Below, one piece after another: positions 15,175 to 23,687 of a stretch of 64,000 bases of DNA. Location: NCBI GenBank assembly GCA_003167365.1, contig PMTM01000003.1, positions 16,980-80,979 on the forward strand, given 5' to 3'. Position 1 is the stretch's first letter. Each line of letters opens with the position of its first letter. The notes below the pieces were generated by a model. It made no database searches. It was not told where the DNA came from and saw only the letters and a list, made by a program, of their open reading frames with translations. Made by a program: the position numbers and the translations under genes. The stretch comes from Spartobacteria bacterium (lineage in GTDB: Bacteria; Verrucomicrobiota; Verrucomicrobiia; Chthoniobacterales; UBA10450).

Positions 15175-15531
15175 ATGCCAACGAACGTTCTTGGAACAGA
15201 ATTGAAATGCTGCTGCCGCGATCCGATAACCGGATTCTATCGCGACGGGTATTGTCGCACCGGCCCCGAAGACACCGGTTTGCACACGGTTTGCGTTCAA
15301 GTCACTCGCGAGTTCTTGGATTTTTCCGTACTGGATGGAAACGATCTCGTTACCCCTCATCCCGAATGGGGATTTCCCGGATTGGAACCGGGCGATCGTT
15401 GGTGTGTTTGTGTCACACGCTGGAAAGAAGCGCTCAAGCGCGGCCGAGCCGCGCCGGTCGATCTTGAAGCCACGCATTCATCCGCGCTCGAATTCGTCAC
15501 GCTCGAAGAGTTGCAAGCGCACGCGGTGTAG
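15175..15531 (+). CDS. DUF2237 family protein
   Basis: A 118-residue protein matching the DUF2237 family: NVLGTELKCCCRDPITGFYR at the start, then GPEDTGLHTVCVQVT, GFPGLEPGDRWCVCVTRW and EATHSSALE. Conserved Cys, Asp, His and Trp residues suggest a metal- or ligand-binding fold, but no activity is established. Length is normal. Start ATG 15175 follows a weak upstream context. It stands alone between minus-strand RNA-processing genes and the LolC-like gene. Confidence 0.85.
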   Translation: MPTNVLGTELKCCCRDPITGFYRDGYCRTGPEDTGLHTVCVQVTREFLDFSVLDGNDLVTPHPEWGFPGLEPGDRWCVCVTRWKEALKRGRAAPVDLEATHSSALEFVTLEELQAHAV

Positions 15532-15587
15532 TAGCGGCGGTCAGAAGTAACCCCATAGCACGCTACTGTTTTCGCTTAAAGTTGTTA

Positions 15588-15639
15588 ACCGTGGATTACG
15601 CGGATAAAGACGAATAAAGCATCCGCGTAATCCGCGGTT
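15588..15639. repeat. long intergenic palindrome (ACCGTGGATTACGCGGAT family)
   Basis: Arms ACCGTGGATTACGCGGAT and ATCCGCGTAATCCGCGGT pair with one mismatch around a 15-base AT-rich loop. Partial relatives occur near 390-480 and 35985-36010, with short CTGCGGTTAAT-type pieces near 17228 and 19124. It lies between the DUF2237 and lolC-like genes. Confidence 0.75.
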
Positions 15640-15714
15640 GGCTTTTGAATCTTCACCGGTCTCCGCAGCTCTGCGGTTGAATAGCAACGAGTTTACCGCC
15701 ACGGTATCGGCGAA

Positions 15715-17007
15715 TTGAAACTGCCGTTTAGTCTTTTCCTCGCACTGCGGTATCTAAAACCGAAGCGCACCTTTCTCTCGATCATTACATTGATCTCGAT
15801 CCTGGGGGTGACGCTCGGTGTAACCGTGCTCATCCTCGTCATCTCGGTGATGACCGGGTTCGATCGCGAGCTGCGGCAGAAGGTGATCGATTTCGACGCC
15901 CACATTCTCGTGGGCAGCGAAGACATTTTGTACGACTGGCGCGCGCTCAAGACGAAGCTCGACCATACGCCCGGCGTGGTCGCGACCGCGCCCTTCGTTC
16001 AAGGTCCCGTTATCGTCGAATTCGAAAATCGCCGGCTCGCGCCGATGATCCGTGGCGTCGATCCTGAACAGGAAGAAAAAGTCATTCCGCTGCGCAAGTT
16101 CATTAAGCAGGGGAAACTGGATCTTGAAGGCGAGTCGACCGTGCTGGGCATTGAGCTTGCGCGAAAGTTGCGCGTCAAAGTCGGCGACAAGATCACGATT
16201 TATTCACCGGGAAATCTTAGCCAGGTCCTCGATGGAATTAAGAAACTCGAGAACGCGAAAGGCGATGAAGAACAAAAAGCGATCGATGGATTGCGCGACG
16301 TGATTTTGCCGAAAGAGCTGACCGTCACCGGCATTTTCGAGACCGGCCATTACGTTCACGACTCGGAATTCCTGCTGGTGCCGATTTATGTCGGACAAGA
16401 ATTATACGGTCTCGGCGATGCCTTGCACGGCATCACGGTGAAAACCGACAATCCCTACGGCGCCGAACGCGTGAAGAAATCAATCGAACAATTTCTCGAG
16501 CCGCCCGAGTTCGCCCAGACCTGGATCGACATGAACCACCAGTTTTTCGAAGCGGTCCGGCTGGAACGCACGGTCATGTTTTTTCTGCTCTTCTTCATCG
16601 TGGTCGTAGCTGCGTTTGGAATCATGAGCACGCTCATAACCGTAACAGTGCAAAAGACACGCGAGATCGGAATCATGAAAGCGCTTGGCGCAAATATTTC
16701 GCAAATCATTTGGATTTTCCTTGGACAGGGAACCGTCGTCGGCCTCTTCGGAACGCTCACTGGCCTCGGCCTCGGTATGACTTTGATTCGCTACCGCAAC
16801 GAATTTAGTCAATGGCTCGCATCGACCTTGCACATCGAGATTTTTCCGCGCGAGGTTTACCAGTTTTCCGAAATCCCGGCGCAAATCGTACCGCAGGATG
16901 TCTGGATCATTTGCGTCAGCGCGTTTTTCATCTGCTCATTTGCCGCGCTCATACCTGCGTACTTCGCCGCGCGCCTCGATCCAGTCAAAGCGCTGCGCTA
17001 CGAGTAG
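15715..17007 (+). CDS. lipoprotein-releasing ABC transporter permease (LolC/LolE family)
   Basis: A 430-residue permease with the MacB/FtsX-type layout: one N-terminal helix (SIITLISILGVTLGVTVLI), a large periplasmic domain (about 45-280), then three helices at the end. FLALRYLKPKRTFLSIITL is the LolC/E N-terminal hallmark, and QKTREIGIMKALGA the cytoplasmic coupling segment. The complex extracts lipoproteins from the inner membrane. Start is TTG 15715. The ATPase partner LolD is not adjacent. Whether it corresponds to LolC or LolE, or acts as a single LolCE-type homodimer, cannot be told. Confidence 0.9.
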   Translation: MKLPFSLFLALRYLKPKRTFLSIITLISILGVTLGVTVLILVISVMTGFDRELRQKVIDFDAHILVGSEDILYDWRALKTKLDHTPGVVATAPFVQGPVIVEFENRRLAPMIRGVDPEQEEKVIPLRKFIKQGKLDLEGESTVLGIELARKLRVKVGDKITIYSPGNLSQVLDGIKKLENAKGDEEQKAIDGLRDVILPKELTVTGIFETGHYVHDSEFLLVPIYVGQELYGLGDALHGITVKTDNPYGAERVKKSIEQFLEPPEFAQTWIDMNHQFFEAVRLERTVMFFLLFFIVVVAAFGIMSTLITVTVQKTREIGIMKALGANISQIIWIFLGQGTVVGLFGTLTGLGLGMTLIRYRNEFSQWLASTLHIEIFPREVYQFSEIPAQIVPQDVWIICVSAFFICSFAALIPAYFAARLDPVKALRYE

Positions 17008-17102
17008 ATACTGTCGAGACAGCCGTGTCGGTTGCGTTCTGCAGGCGGCACGCCTGCCACTACAGCTAAGAACTGCGCGCAATCAGAGGCAAGAAATTCA
17101 AT

Positions 17103-17178
17103 CTGGAAACCAGGAAGCCAAGATGATTGGCAAAGATTCGACTTCCCCCTTTAAAATTCCTGGATTCGTGGCTTCCAG
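17103..17178. repeat. palindromic repeat, copy 1 (CTGGAAACCAGGAAGCCA)
   Basis: Arms CTGGAAACCAGGAAGCCA and TTCCTGGATTCGTGGCTTCCAG enclose an AT-rich loop. A second copy lies at 17983-18050, on the other side of the yhhQ gene. The remainder of the 17008-17232 gap holds a short GCAGGCGGCACGCCTGCC hairpin (about 17040-17057) and no gene. Confidence 0.65.
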
Positions 17179-17232
17179 ATTTATTTCCTTTTTTCCTGCT
17201 TTCCTGATTCGATCTCTCCGTGTTCTCTGCGG

Positions 17233-17976
17233 TTAATCTGTACCTACGCGACTGCGCGCGAACGGGTTAAAATTCGTATTGCGATCGTAAACGTCGATCC
17301 CTTCCGCGCGCTTTAGGTTGTTTACGATCCAATACGTGATCGGGGTCGCGACCGTTTCGTAAATCACTTTGGCGAAATATCCGGAAACGATCAGATTCAA
17401 CATCGTCGACCATGAAGCGCGGCCGCCGAATGCAATCAGAATTACCGTCGTCGTATCGACGAACTGGCCACTGACTGTCGATCCAATCGTGCGCGTCCAA
17501 AGCCACCGGCCGTTCGTCCAAAGTTTCATTTTGGCAAGCGTGTAGGAATTGGTGAACTCGCCGAGCCAAAACGCGACAAGACTCGCGACAATGAATCGGG
17601 GCACAACGTAAAACACCGCCTCGAATGCTTTCTGGTTCGGCCAATCGGGCGCGGCCGGTACCCAGACGACGAAGAGTCCCATCAGCAGCAGGATCGTCGA
17701 TGCGAAAAAGCCCAGCCAGATCGCGCGGCGCGACGCACCGTAGCCGTACACTTCCGTAAAAATATCGCCGAAGATGTAAGTGATCGGGAAAAGTAATTGT
17801 GCGCCGGCGACCTTGGCAATAATCGGCTGTCCGTGAAAATGAAACAGTGGGATCGCGCAGATTTTTTGCCCGACCAAATTTGAGATCAGCAAGATCACCA
17901 CAAAGACGTGCACCAGCAGATCGTAATAACGAAAGTTGCTCAGTCGCGTATCGCGCGCGGTGAGTTTACGGATCAT
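17233..17976 (-). CDS. yhhQ: queuosine precursor transporter (YhhQ/DUF165 family)
   Basis: A 247-residue membrane protein with about six helices. The family imports 7-cyano-7-deazaguanine or 7-aminomethyl-7-deazaguanine for queuosine modification of tRNA. The diagnostic stretches are NLVGQKICAIPLF near residue 38, FPITYIFGDIFTEVYGYGASR in the third helix region, FWLGEFTNSYTLAKMK, and TIGSTVSGQFVDTTTVILIAF. Length is typical. Start ATG 17976. It is bounded on both sides by copies of the same palindromic repeat; no que genes are adjacent. Confidence 0.92.
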   Translation of the reverse strand: MIRKLTARDTRLSNFRYYDLLVHVFVVILLISNLVGQKICAIPLFHFHGQPIIAKVAGAQLLFPITYIFGDIFTEVYGYGASRRAIWLGFFASTILLLMGLFVVWVPAAPDWPNQKAFEAVFYVVPRFIVASLVAFWLGEFTNSYTLAKMKLWTNGRWLWTRTIGSTVSGQFVDTTTVILIAFGGRASWSTMLNLIVSGYFAKVIYETVATPITYWIVNNLKRAEGIDVYDRNTNFNPFARSRVGTD

Positions 17977-17982
17977 CTAGTT

Positions 17983-18050
17983 TGGAAGCCAGGAAACCAG
18001 AAACATTTTGATATCAATTCTTAGATCTTCCTGGATTCCTGGTTTCCAGA
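17983..18050. repeat. palindromic repeat, copy 2 (TGGAAGCCAGGAAACCAG)
   Basis: Arms TGGAAGCCAGGAAACCAG (17983-18000) and TTCCTGGATTCCTGGTTTCC (18028-18047) pair almost fully. It is the counterpart of the repeat at 17103-17178. Confidence 0.65.
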
Positions 18051-18069
18051 TTTTTTATTCCTGTTGCCC

Positions 18070-18177
18070 AATCGCTAGTTGGTACGATATCCGCGCGTTC
18101 GACCATCAGAATCACCGTTCGCTCCGGCGCGCGCGTGCGTTGCCTTATCCCTTTGGGGAACGACGAACCCCTGTTTG
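18070..18177 (-). pseudogene. remnant of the 3' end of a cupin gene
   Basis: This stretch aligns with 19160-19256, the 3' end of the cupin gene, at roughly 80% by eye. TCCGCGCGTTC-ACCATCAGAAT and GCTCCGGCGC-CGCGTGCG are shared. On the minus strand it would encode a degraded version of the cupin C terminus (RTRAPERTVILMVERADI region). No start or N-terminal half is present. It directly follows the stop of the gene at 18178-19014. Confidence 0.7.
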
Positions 18178-19014
18178 TTATTCCTCGTCCGCTTTATCCG
18201 CGGTTGGTTTCACTTGGACGTTTATCCCTACCAGCTTCCAGTTCTCATCCTCATAGACATACTTGAGTTGGAAAACGACCTTGCTCGGCTGCGTCGGGTA
18301 AGAACCCTTGATCACCAGAAGCCCGTCTTCGTTCACCGTTGGGGTTCCTTCAAAGGTCGGCGCCAGCTTCGCGATTGAGGCAATGTTTATTTCCTTGTCG
18401 ATGAAGGACTGGAAGATCTCCAACAGTTGTTCGGGAGTTGCCTCCTTCTGCCAGAGCTTGGCGATTTTGCCGTAGAAGTTTTCGAAGCTCTTCGTTTGGA
18501 TAGCAGCGTTGAACAGGAGAAGGGAATCGAGCGCGAGTGTGTTGAGCTCCTTATCTGTCGGCATCTTGCCCGTGTTCGCCACGAACGGCGTGGCCTTCAC
18601 ATTGAGGCCCAGAAGTCGCCAGGCCGACGATTCGTAAATATAGGTGAGGTCGAAGGTGACCTTGTTCGGTTGGGTCGGATAATGACCTTTCAGGACGAGA
18701 AGGCCATCGCTGTCGATTGCCGGCGGGACGTCGAAAACCGGTTCGGACTTGGCGATGTTCGAGATGTCGTAGCCCTTGTCGATAAACACTTGAAACGCCG
18801 CGGTGAATTTATCGAGAGGGACCTGCTTCTGAAACTCGGGCGAAAGTTGCTCCTGGTGGAATTGAGCGAAGTTCTTTGCCTGCACGGCCTTGTTGAACGC
18901 GAAGAGAGAATCGAACACGAGCGTTTTTAGTTCCTTGTCCTTCGGCAACTTCGAAGTCTCCGCCTGGAGGAGAAGAGGGATGAAAAGAAACGAAAGGATG
19001 ATTAGTTTGCGCAT
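18178..19014 (-). CDS. exported protein with two tandem homologous domains
   Basis: A 278-residue protein with a clean signal peptide (MRKLIILSFLFIPLLLQAE). The mature part is two copies of a domain of about 125 residues. Each copy has LPKDKEL or MPTDKEL, then an F.F..FIDK core, and ends GLLVLKGHYPTQPNKVTF... or GLLVIKGSYPTQPSKVVF... followed by YEDENWKL-type strands. The fold may be a small alpha+beta secreted module, but I do not recognise the family. The gene lies between an intact cupin gene and a cupin 3' remnant in the same orientation, suggesting arrival by duplication or insertion. Start ATG 19014. Confidence 0.7.
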   Translation of the reverse strand: MRKLIILSFLFIPLLLQAETSKLPKDKELKTLVFDSLFAFNKAVQAKNFAQFHQEQLSPEFQKQVPLDKFTAAFQVFIDKGYDISNIAKSEPVFDVPPAIDSDGLLVLKGHYPTQPNKVTFDLTYIYESSAWRLLGLNVKATPFVANTGKMPTDKELNTLALDSLLLFNAAIQTKSFENFYGKIAKLWQKEATPEQLLEIFQSFIDKEINIASIAKLAPTFEGTPTVNEDGLLVIKGSYPTQPSKVVFQLKYVYEDENWKLVGINVQVKPTADKADEE

Positions 19015-19150
19015 CGTCACGGAAATTGTGTGGTTACCCCCACGCCGTCAATTGCTTTGTTACCGTCGTCCGCAAACATAATTTGCGAGTTTTACCGCAA
19101 GTTCTTCGTGCCCTCGCCCGCCTTCGCGGTTAATTCTGTGTCGTTATTGC

Positions 19151-19525
19151 TTAGTCCCCCGTCGGAATAATGTCCGCGCGTTCCACCATCAGAATGACAG
19201 TGCGCTCCGGCGCACGCGTGCGGTGTCGCACGCCTTTGGGAACAACGAATCCCTGACGCGGCCCCAGATCAACCACGCGATCTTCGAGATCGATCAGGAA
19301 GCGGCCATCCACAACGTAAAAAAATTCGTCAAGCTCCTTGTGCTCGTGCCAGTGATACTCGCCCTCCACCACGCCGAGCCGCACGACTGAATCGTTCACC
19401 TGGCAAAGCGTTTGGTTGTACCACTTGTCTTTACATTCGTCCGCCAGCTTCCCGACATCGACGACCTCCAGTGGCTTGTGCAGAACGTTCAGAAATGTCT
19501 TATAAGGAAAAGGCTCGGATTTCAT
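19151..19525 (-). CDS. cupin-domain protein
   Basis: A 124-residue single-domain cupin. Motif 1 reads GEYHWHEHKELDEFFYVVDG, supplying the His-His-Glu metal ligands; motif 2 reads GPRQGFVVPKGVRHRT with the final His. It probably binds a metal and a small molecule, but the substrate is unknown. Start ATG 19525 is preferred over TTG 19531. It is divergent from thrS with about 50 bases between starts, so both promoters must overlap. A 3' fragment of a paralogue lies at 18070-18177. Confidence 0.85.
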   Translation of the reverse strand: MKSEPFPYKTFLNVLHKPLEVVDVGKLADECKDKWYNQTLCQVNDSVVRLGVVEGEYHWHEHKELDEFFYVVDGRFLIDLEDRVVDLGPRQGFVVPKGVRHRTRAPERTVILMVERADIIPTGD

Positions 19526-19575
19526 TTCCAAAAGATTTGCAGAATGGCAACCTCAAGACAACTCTGTGGCTTGCC

Positions 19576-21651
19576 ATGGCTGAAGATCGTAAAACACCCG
19601 AAATGCGCGCCCAGATGACGGAGATCGAACGTCTCCGTCACTCGGCCGCGCATGTTCTTGCCACCGCCATTCTGAAGATTTGGCCGGAAGCTCAGTTCGC
19701 CGCCGGCCCACCGGTCGAGAACGGTTTTTATTACGATGTCGATCTTCCGCACCGCATCTCACCCGAAGATTTCGAGAAGATCGAGGCGGAGATGAAAAAG
19801 GAAATCAAAGCCAATCACACGTTCGAGCGCATGGAAGTCTCGCGCGACGAAGCCTTGGAAATGGGAAAGAAAGGACGGCTCGCGGCGTTAAGCGATCGGA
19901 ACGATCCGTCCAAGTTCAAGCTCGACATCATCGAAAATATTCCCGCCAGCGAAACGATCTCGTTCTATCGCAACGGCGAGTTTATCGATCTTTGCGCCGG
20001 TCCGCACGTCATGCGCACCGGAAACGTCGGCGCGTTCAAGCTCACCCATGTCGCCAGCGCTTACTACAAAGGCGACGAAAAGAATCCGCAGCTCCAACGC
20101 ATCTACGGCACGGCGTTTAAAAACAAAACACAGCTCGACGAGTATTTTGCCATGCTCGAGGAAGCCAAGAAGCGCGACCATCGCAAGCTCGGCAAAGAGC
20201 TGGAGATTTACATCATCGACGACGAGGTCGGCCCAGGTTTGCCGCTTTGGCTTCCGCGCGGCGCCGCAATGATCGAAGAACTGGAGAAGCTCGCGAAAGA
20301 AACCGAGTTCGCCGCCGGTTATCAACGCGTCCGCTCGCCACACATCGCCCGCGAACAGCTTTACCTAAAGAGCGGTCATCTCCCCTACTACAAAGAATCA
20401 ATGTTTCCGCCGATGGAGCTTAGGGAAAGTCATCCAATAATCGAAGATTTTTTCTCGCAGTTCGAGAAGAAGGGACATCTACATCTCGGAGAGAACGAAG
20501 AATTGTTAATCAGTATTGAAGAAGAACTGTCCGATACTTTTCCAAAAGGGGCAATTATAGGTGCAAAGCTAGACGCCTTTCTGCAGAAGATCCCCGAAGA
20601 GCTTCGATCAAGGGTGACAAGAGCATCGCTCGAGAAGTTGGTGCGAGACTTGGAAGATCACCGACTGAGAAAACTCATTCCCCCAGCCGATCGCTACTAC
20701 CTCAAAGCGATGAACTGTCCGCATCATCACAAGTTGTTTGCGGCGGTACCGCACAGTTATCGCGATCTGCCGCTACGCTTCGCGGAGTACGGGACATGTT
20801 ATCGCTACGAACAGAGCGGCGAGCTGTTCGGACTCATGCGGGTGCGTTCGATGCAGATGAACGACGCGCATATTTATCTCACGCCGGAACAGTTCGAAGC
20901 GGAGTTCAACGCCGTGAACGAGATGTATCTGAAGTATTTCAAGCTCTTTGGGATCGAGAAATATTTGATGCGTTTCTCAACGCACGATCCCGCCAAACTC
21001 GGACAAAAGTTTGTCGATGAACCTGAGCTTTGGAAACAAACGGAAGAAATGACGCGCAACGTCCTCAAGAATTCCGAGATCAATTTTGTCGAGGTCCCAA
21101 ACGAAGCCGCGTTCTACGGACCGAAGATCGACGTGCAAGCCTGGAGTGCGATCGGCCGCGAGTTCTCCATCGCGACCAATCAGGTCGATTTCGCGCAGCC
21201 GCGCCGCTTCGAACTCGTTTACAAAGACAAGGACAACACGGAAAAGACGCCGCTCTGCATTCATCGCGCCCCGCTCGGAACGCACGAACGTTTCATCGGC
21301 TTCCTGATCGAACATTACGCCGGCAACTTCCCGCTCTGGCTCGCGCCCGAACAGGTCCGCATTCTGCCAATCGGCGATGAAGCTCCCCTGCTCGATTATT
21401 CCACCTCGATCCTAAACGAATTGCGCGCCCATCAAGTCCGCGCCGAGATCGACAAGAGTACTGACAAGATCAACGGCAAAATCCAGCGCGCCGAACAAAT
21501 GAAAGTCCACACCATGCTCGTCATCGGCAACCGTGACATGGAAGCCAACGCCGTCAGCGTCCGCATCCACGGCCAAGGCAACCTCGGAGCAAAACCTCGA
21601 GATGAGGTTATCGCAGATATCCTGCAATCGATCAAAGAGCGCCGTGCTTAA
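19576..21651 (+). CDS. thrS: threonyl-tRNA synthetase lacking TGS, with inserted segment
   Basis: A 691-residue class II synthetase charging tRNA-Thr. The editing domain comes first: HSAAH near residue 18 and CAGPH near 140 form the HxxxH/CxxxH site. The catalytic core has the KSGHLPYYKESMF motif, AMNCPHHHK (Zn-binding Cys), motif 2 in YRYEQSGELFGLMRVRSMQM, and the C-terminal anticodon-binding domain from about 590. The N-terminal TGS domain of E. coli ThrRS is absent. Between ESMFPPME and DRYYLKAMNCP, where only a few residues are usual, lie about 89 extra residues (282-370). Start ATG 19576; the open upstream frame overlaps the divergent cupin gene. Confidence 0.93.
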   Translation: MAEDRKTPEMRAQMTEIERLRHSAAHVLATAILKIWPEAQFAAGPPVENGFYYDVDLPHRISPEDFEKIEAEMKKEIKANHTFERMEVSRDEALEMGKKGRLAALSDRNDPSKFKLDIIENIPASETISFYRNGEFIDLCAGPHVMRTGNVGAFKLTHVASAYYKGDEKNPQLQRIYGTAFKNKTQLDEYFAMLEEAKKRDHRKLGKELEIYIIDDEVGPGLPLWLPRGAAMIEELEKLAKETEFAAGYQRVRSPHIAREQLYLKSGHLPYYKESMFPPMELRESHPIIEDFFSQFEKKGHLHLGENEELLISIEEELSDTFPKGAIIGAKLDAFLQKIPEELRSRVTRASLEKLVRDLEDHRLRKLIPPADRYYLKAMNCPHHHKLFAAVPHSYRDLPLRFAEYGTCYRYEQSGELFGLMRVRSMQMNDAHIYLTPEQFEAEFNAVNEMYLKYFKLFGIEKYLMRFSTHDPAKLGQKFVDEPELWKQTEEMTRNVLKNSEINFVEVPNEAAFYGPKIDVQAWSAIGREFSIATNQVDFAQPRRFELVYKDKDNTEKTPLCIHRAPLGTHERFIGFLIEHYAGNFPLWLAPEQVRILPIGDEAPLLDYSTSILNELRAHQVRAEIDKSTDKINGKIQRAEQMKVHTMLVIGNRDMEANAVSVRIHGQGNLGAKPRDEVIADILQSIKERRA
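20419..20685 (+). other. 89-codon in-frame insertion within thrS
   Basis: This segment encodes a charged, mostly helical stretch (EDFFSQFEKK, SIEEELSDTFPKGA, LEKLVRDLEDHRLRKL) absent from ordinary ThrRS. Its G+C is about 45% by hand count, against about 50-60% in neighbouring thrS. It inserts just before the strand carrying the zinc-binding Cys. It could be an appended domain unique to this lineage. Confidence 0.7.
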
Positions 21652-21693
21652 TTGCGCTGTGCGAAAGGGGCGTTGGCGGGGTAAAACATTGAG

Positions 21694-23502
21694 ATGAATC
21701 TCCCCGGCGCGCTTAAACAATATTTTGGCTACGATGCGTTTCGCCCGCTTCAGGAAGAAATCATCGTGGATGCGCTCGCGGGTCGCGATGTGTTCGCGCT
21801 GATGCCGACCGGCGGCGGCAAGTCGCTTTGCTTTCAATTGCCAGCCTTGTTGCGCGGTGGACTAACGATTGTGTTGTCGCCGCTGATCTCGTTGATGAAA
21901 GATCAGGTGGATGCGCTGCAAGCGAGCGGGATCGCGGCGACGTTCTTGAATTCTACACTCGACGGGAATGAAGCGCGCGCGCGTTTGCGCGGACTTTATG
22001 GCGGCGATTACCGGCTGCTCTATGTCGCGCCGGAGCGATTGATGCTGGAAAGCTTTTTGGAGAAATCGAAACAATGGAACGTCTCGCAGATTGCGATCGA
22101 CGAAGCGCATTGTATCAGCGAGTGGGGCCACGATTTTCGGCCGGAGTACCGGGAACTGGCGAAGCTTCGGACGCATTTCCCGGAAGTGCCGATCATGGCG
22201 TTGACCGCAACTGCGACCGAACGCGTTCGCACGGACATTCTCAAACAATTGAAACTGCGGGATCCGCGTTGTTATGTCGCGAGCTTTAACCGGCCGAACC
22301 TCAGTTATCGCGTGGTGCCGAAAGCAAAGCCGTACGAGCAAGTGCTGGCACTGATTCGCAGCCGGCCGAATGAAAGTGGGATCGTCTATTGCGCGAGCAG
22401 GAAGACCGCCGATTCGTTGGCGGCAAAGCTGAACGTCGATGGAATCAAGGCGAAACCATACCATGCCGGGCTCGAGACGGCGGATCGCGCCGGGCATCAG
22501 GACTCGTTTCTGCGCGACGATGCACGCGTGATCACGGCGACGATCGCTTTCGGGATGGGAATCAACAAGCCGAACGTGCGCTTTGTTGTTCATCACGACT
22601 TGCCGAAGAATATCGAAAGCTACTACCAGGAGACGGGCCGCGCGGGCCGGGACGGTTTGCCGAGCGATTGCGTGCTGCTTTTCAGTGCAGGCGACGTGAT
22701 GAAGCAACGGCGCTTCATCGACGAAAAGAGCGAGCACGAGCAGCGGGTCGCGCACGAGCAGTTGCGGGCGATGGTCGCGTATGCGGAAACACGAGACTGT
22801 CGAAGAGCAACATTGCTGCGCTATTTCGGAGAAGAATTCGGACCTTCGTGCGATGGCTGCGACAACTGCCTGAATCCGCGCGAGACATTCGATGGAACAG
22901 TGCACGCCCAGAAATTTCTATCGTGTGTCCATCGCATCCAAGCCAAGAGCGGATTCGGCTTTGGTCTGAATCACATTGTCGAAATTCTGACCGGAGGAAA
23001 CACGGAAGCGATTCGGCAGCGCGGGCACGATCAGCTTTCCACGTTCGGCATTGGACAAGATATGAACCGCAACGCGTGGCAATCGATCGGACGCGAGTTG
23101 TTGCGGCTGGGGCTGCTGGCCGCTGCACCCGGAAAATTCGCCACCCTGCAACTTACGGACGCGGGCATGGCGGCGTTGCGAGAACGGAAACCCATCACAT
23201 TGACAAAGCCCGTCGACGTCGAAGAAAGAAAACGGTCGAAACATCGCGCCGGAGAAATCGAATGCGACGAAGCGCTATTCGAACGGCTGCGCGTGTTGCG
23301 CCGCCGATTCGCCGACGAACGCGATGTGCCGGCCTATGTCATCTTCTCCGATGTTTCGCTTCGCGAAATGGCGCGCGATTATCCAACGACACCTGCTGCG
23401 TTCGGAAGAATCCCAGGTGTCGGCCAGCAGAAGCTGCGGGATTTTGGGGAACCGTTTACAGCTGCGATCGCTGATTATCTCGCAACTCATTCGCGCGCGT
23501 GA
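21694..23502 (+). CDS. recQ: ATP-dependent DNA helicase RecQ
   Basis: A 602-residue 3'-5' helicase of recombination and fork repair. Motif I MPTGGGKSLCFQLPA lies near 35-49, motif II IDEAHCISEWGHDFRPEY near 133-150, and TATATERV is motif III. Helicase motif VI reads QETGRAGRDG. The zinc site is supplied by Cys residues in CRRATLLRYFG and CDGCDNC; a winged-helix RQC domain follows and an HRDC domain (LRVLRRRFADERDVPAYVIF) ends the protein. All standard domains are present. It begins 42 bases after thrS on the same strand. Confidence 0.95.
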   Translation: MNLPGALKQYFGYDAFRPLQEEIIVDALAGRDVFALMPTGGGKSLCFQLPALLRGGLTIVLSPLISLMKDQVDALQASGIAATFLNSTLDGNEARARLRGLYGGDYRLLYVAPERLMLESFLEKSKQWNVSQIAIDEAHCISEWGHDFRPEYRELAKLRTHFPEVPIMALTATATERVRTDILKQLKLRDPRCYVASFNRPNLSYRVVPKAKPYEQVLALIRSRPNESGIVYCASRKTADSLAAKLNVDGIKAKPYHAGLETADRAGHQDSFLRDDARVITATIAFGMGINKPNVRFVVHHDLPKNIESYYQETGRAGRDGLPSDCVLLFSAGDVMKQRRFIDEKSEHEQRVAHEQLRAMVAYAETRDCRRATLLRYFGEEFGPSCDGCDNCLNPRETFDGTVHAQKFLSCVHRIQAKSGFGFGLNHIVEILTGGNTEAIRQRGHDQLSTFGIGQDMNRNAWQSIGRELLRLGLLAAAPGKFATLQLTDAGMAALRERKPITLTKPVDVEERKRSKHRAGEIECDEALFERLRVLRRRFADERDVPAYVIFSDVSLREMARDYPTTPAAFGRIPGVGQQKLRDFGEPFTAAIADYLATHSRA

Positions 23503-23581
23503 ATTGCGTTGCGGCAGCTAGTTTCCCGTCTCCCGAGGAAGGATTTTCTTTTTCGATAAGACTCGGAATCTGCCGCTGGAC

Positions 23582-23670
23582 GCGGCGTGACAGCCGATGG
23601 CTATCGGCTCAAGCGCGTCGCCGCAAAGACCCGGTAACTTCATTCGGCAGACGGTCGCGTGGGCGATGCC
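23582..23670 (+). promoter_or_regulatory. structured GC-rich leader of the OmpA-like gene (low confidence)
   Basis: GCGGCG (23582-23587) can pair with CGCCGC (23619-23624) around a 7-bp hairpin AGCCGAT/ATCGGCT (23592-23609). A later GGCA...TGCC pair (23647-23670) could form a third stem. CCGCAAAG recalls a riboswitch core, but its partner segments are missing, so no riboswitch class is called. Structure may be chance in a GC-rich leader. Confidence 0.25.
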
Positions 23671-23687
23671 AAACGATTCAGTTTCAC

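Noticed and set aside
22389-23474. 361-codon plus-strand frame inside recQ
   Set aside because: Arg-rich shadow of the recQ gene in another frame with no recognisable motif.
23582-23670. Possible cyclic-di-GMP (GEMM) riboswitch upstream of the OmpA-like gene
   Set aside because: Only CCGCAAAG fits; the flanking GGCAAACC-type and GCCGGGUUGCC-type partner segments were not found.
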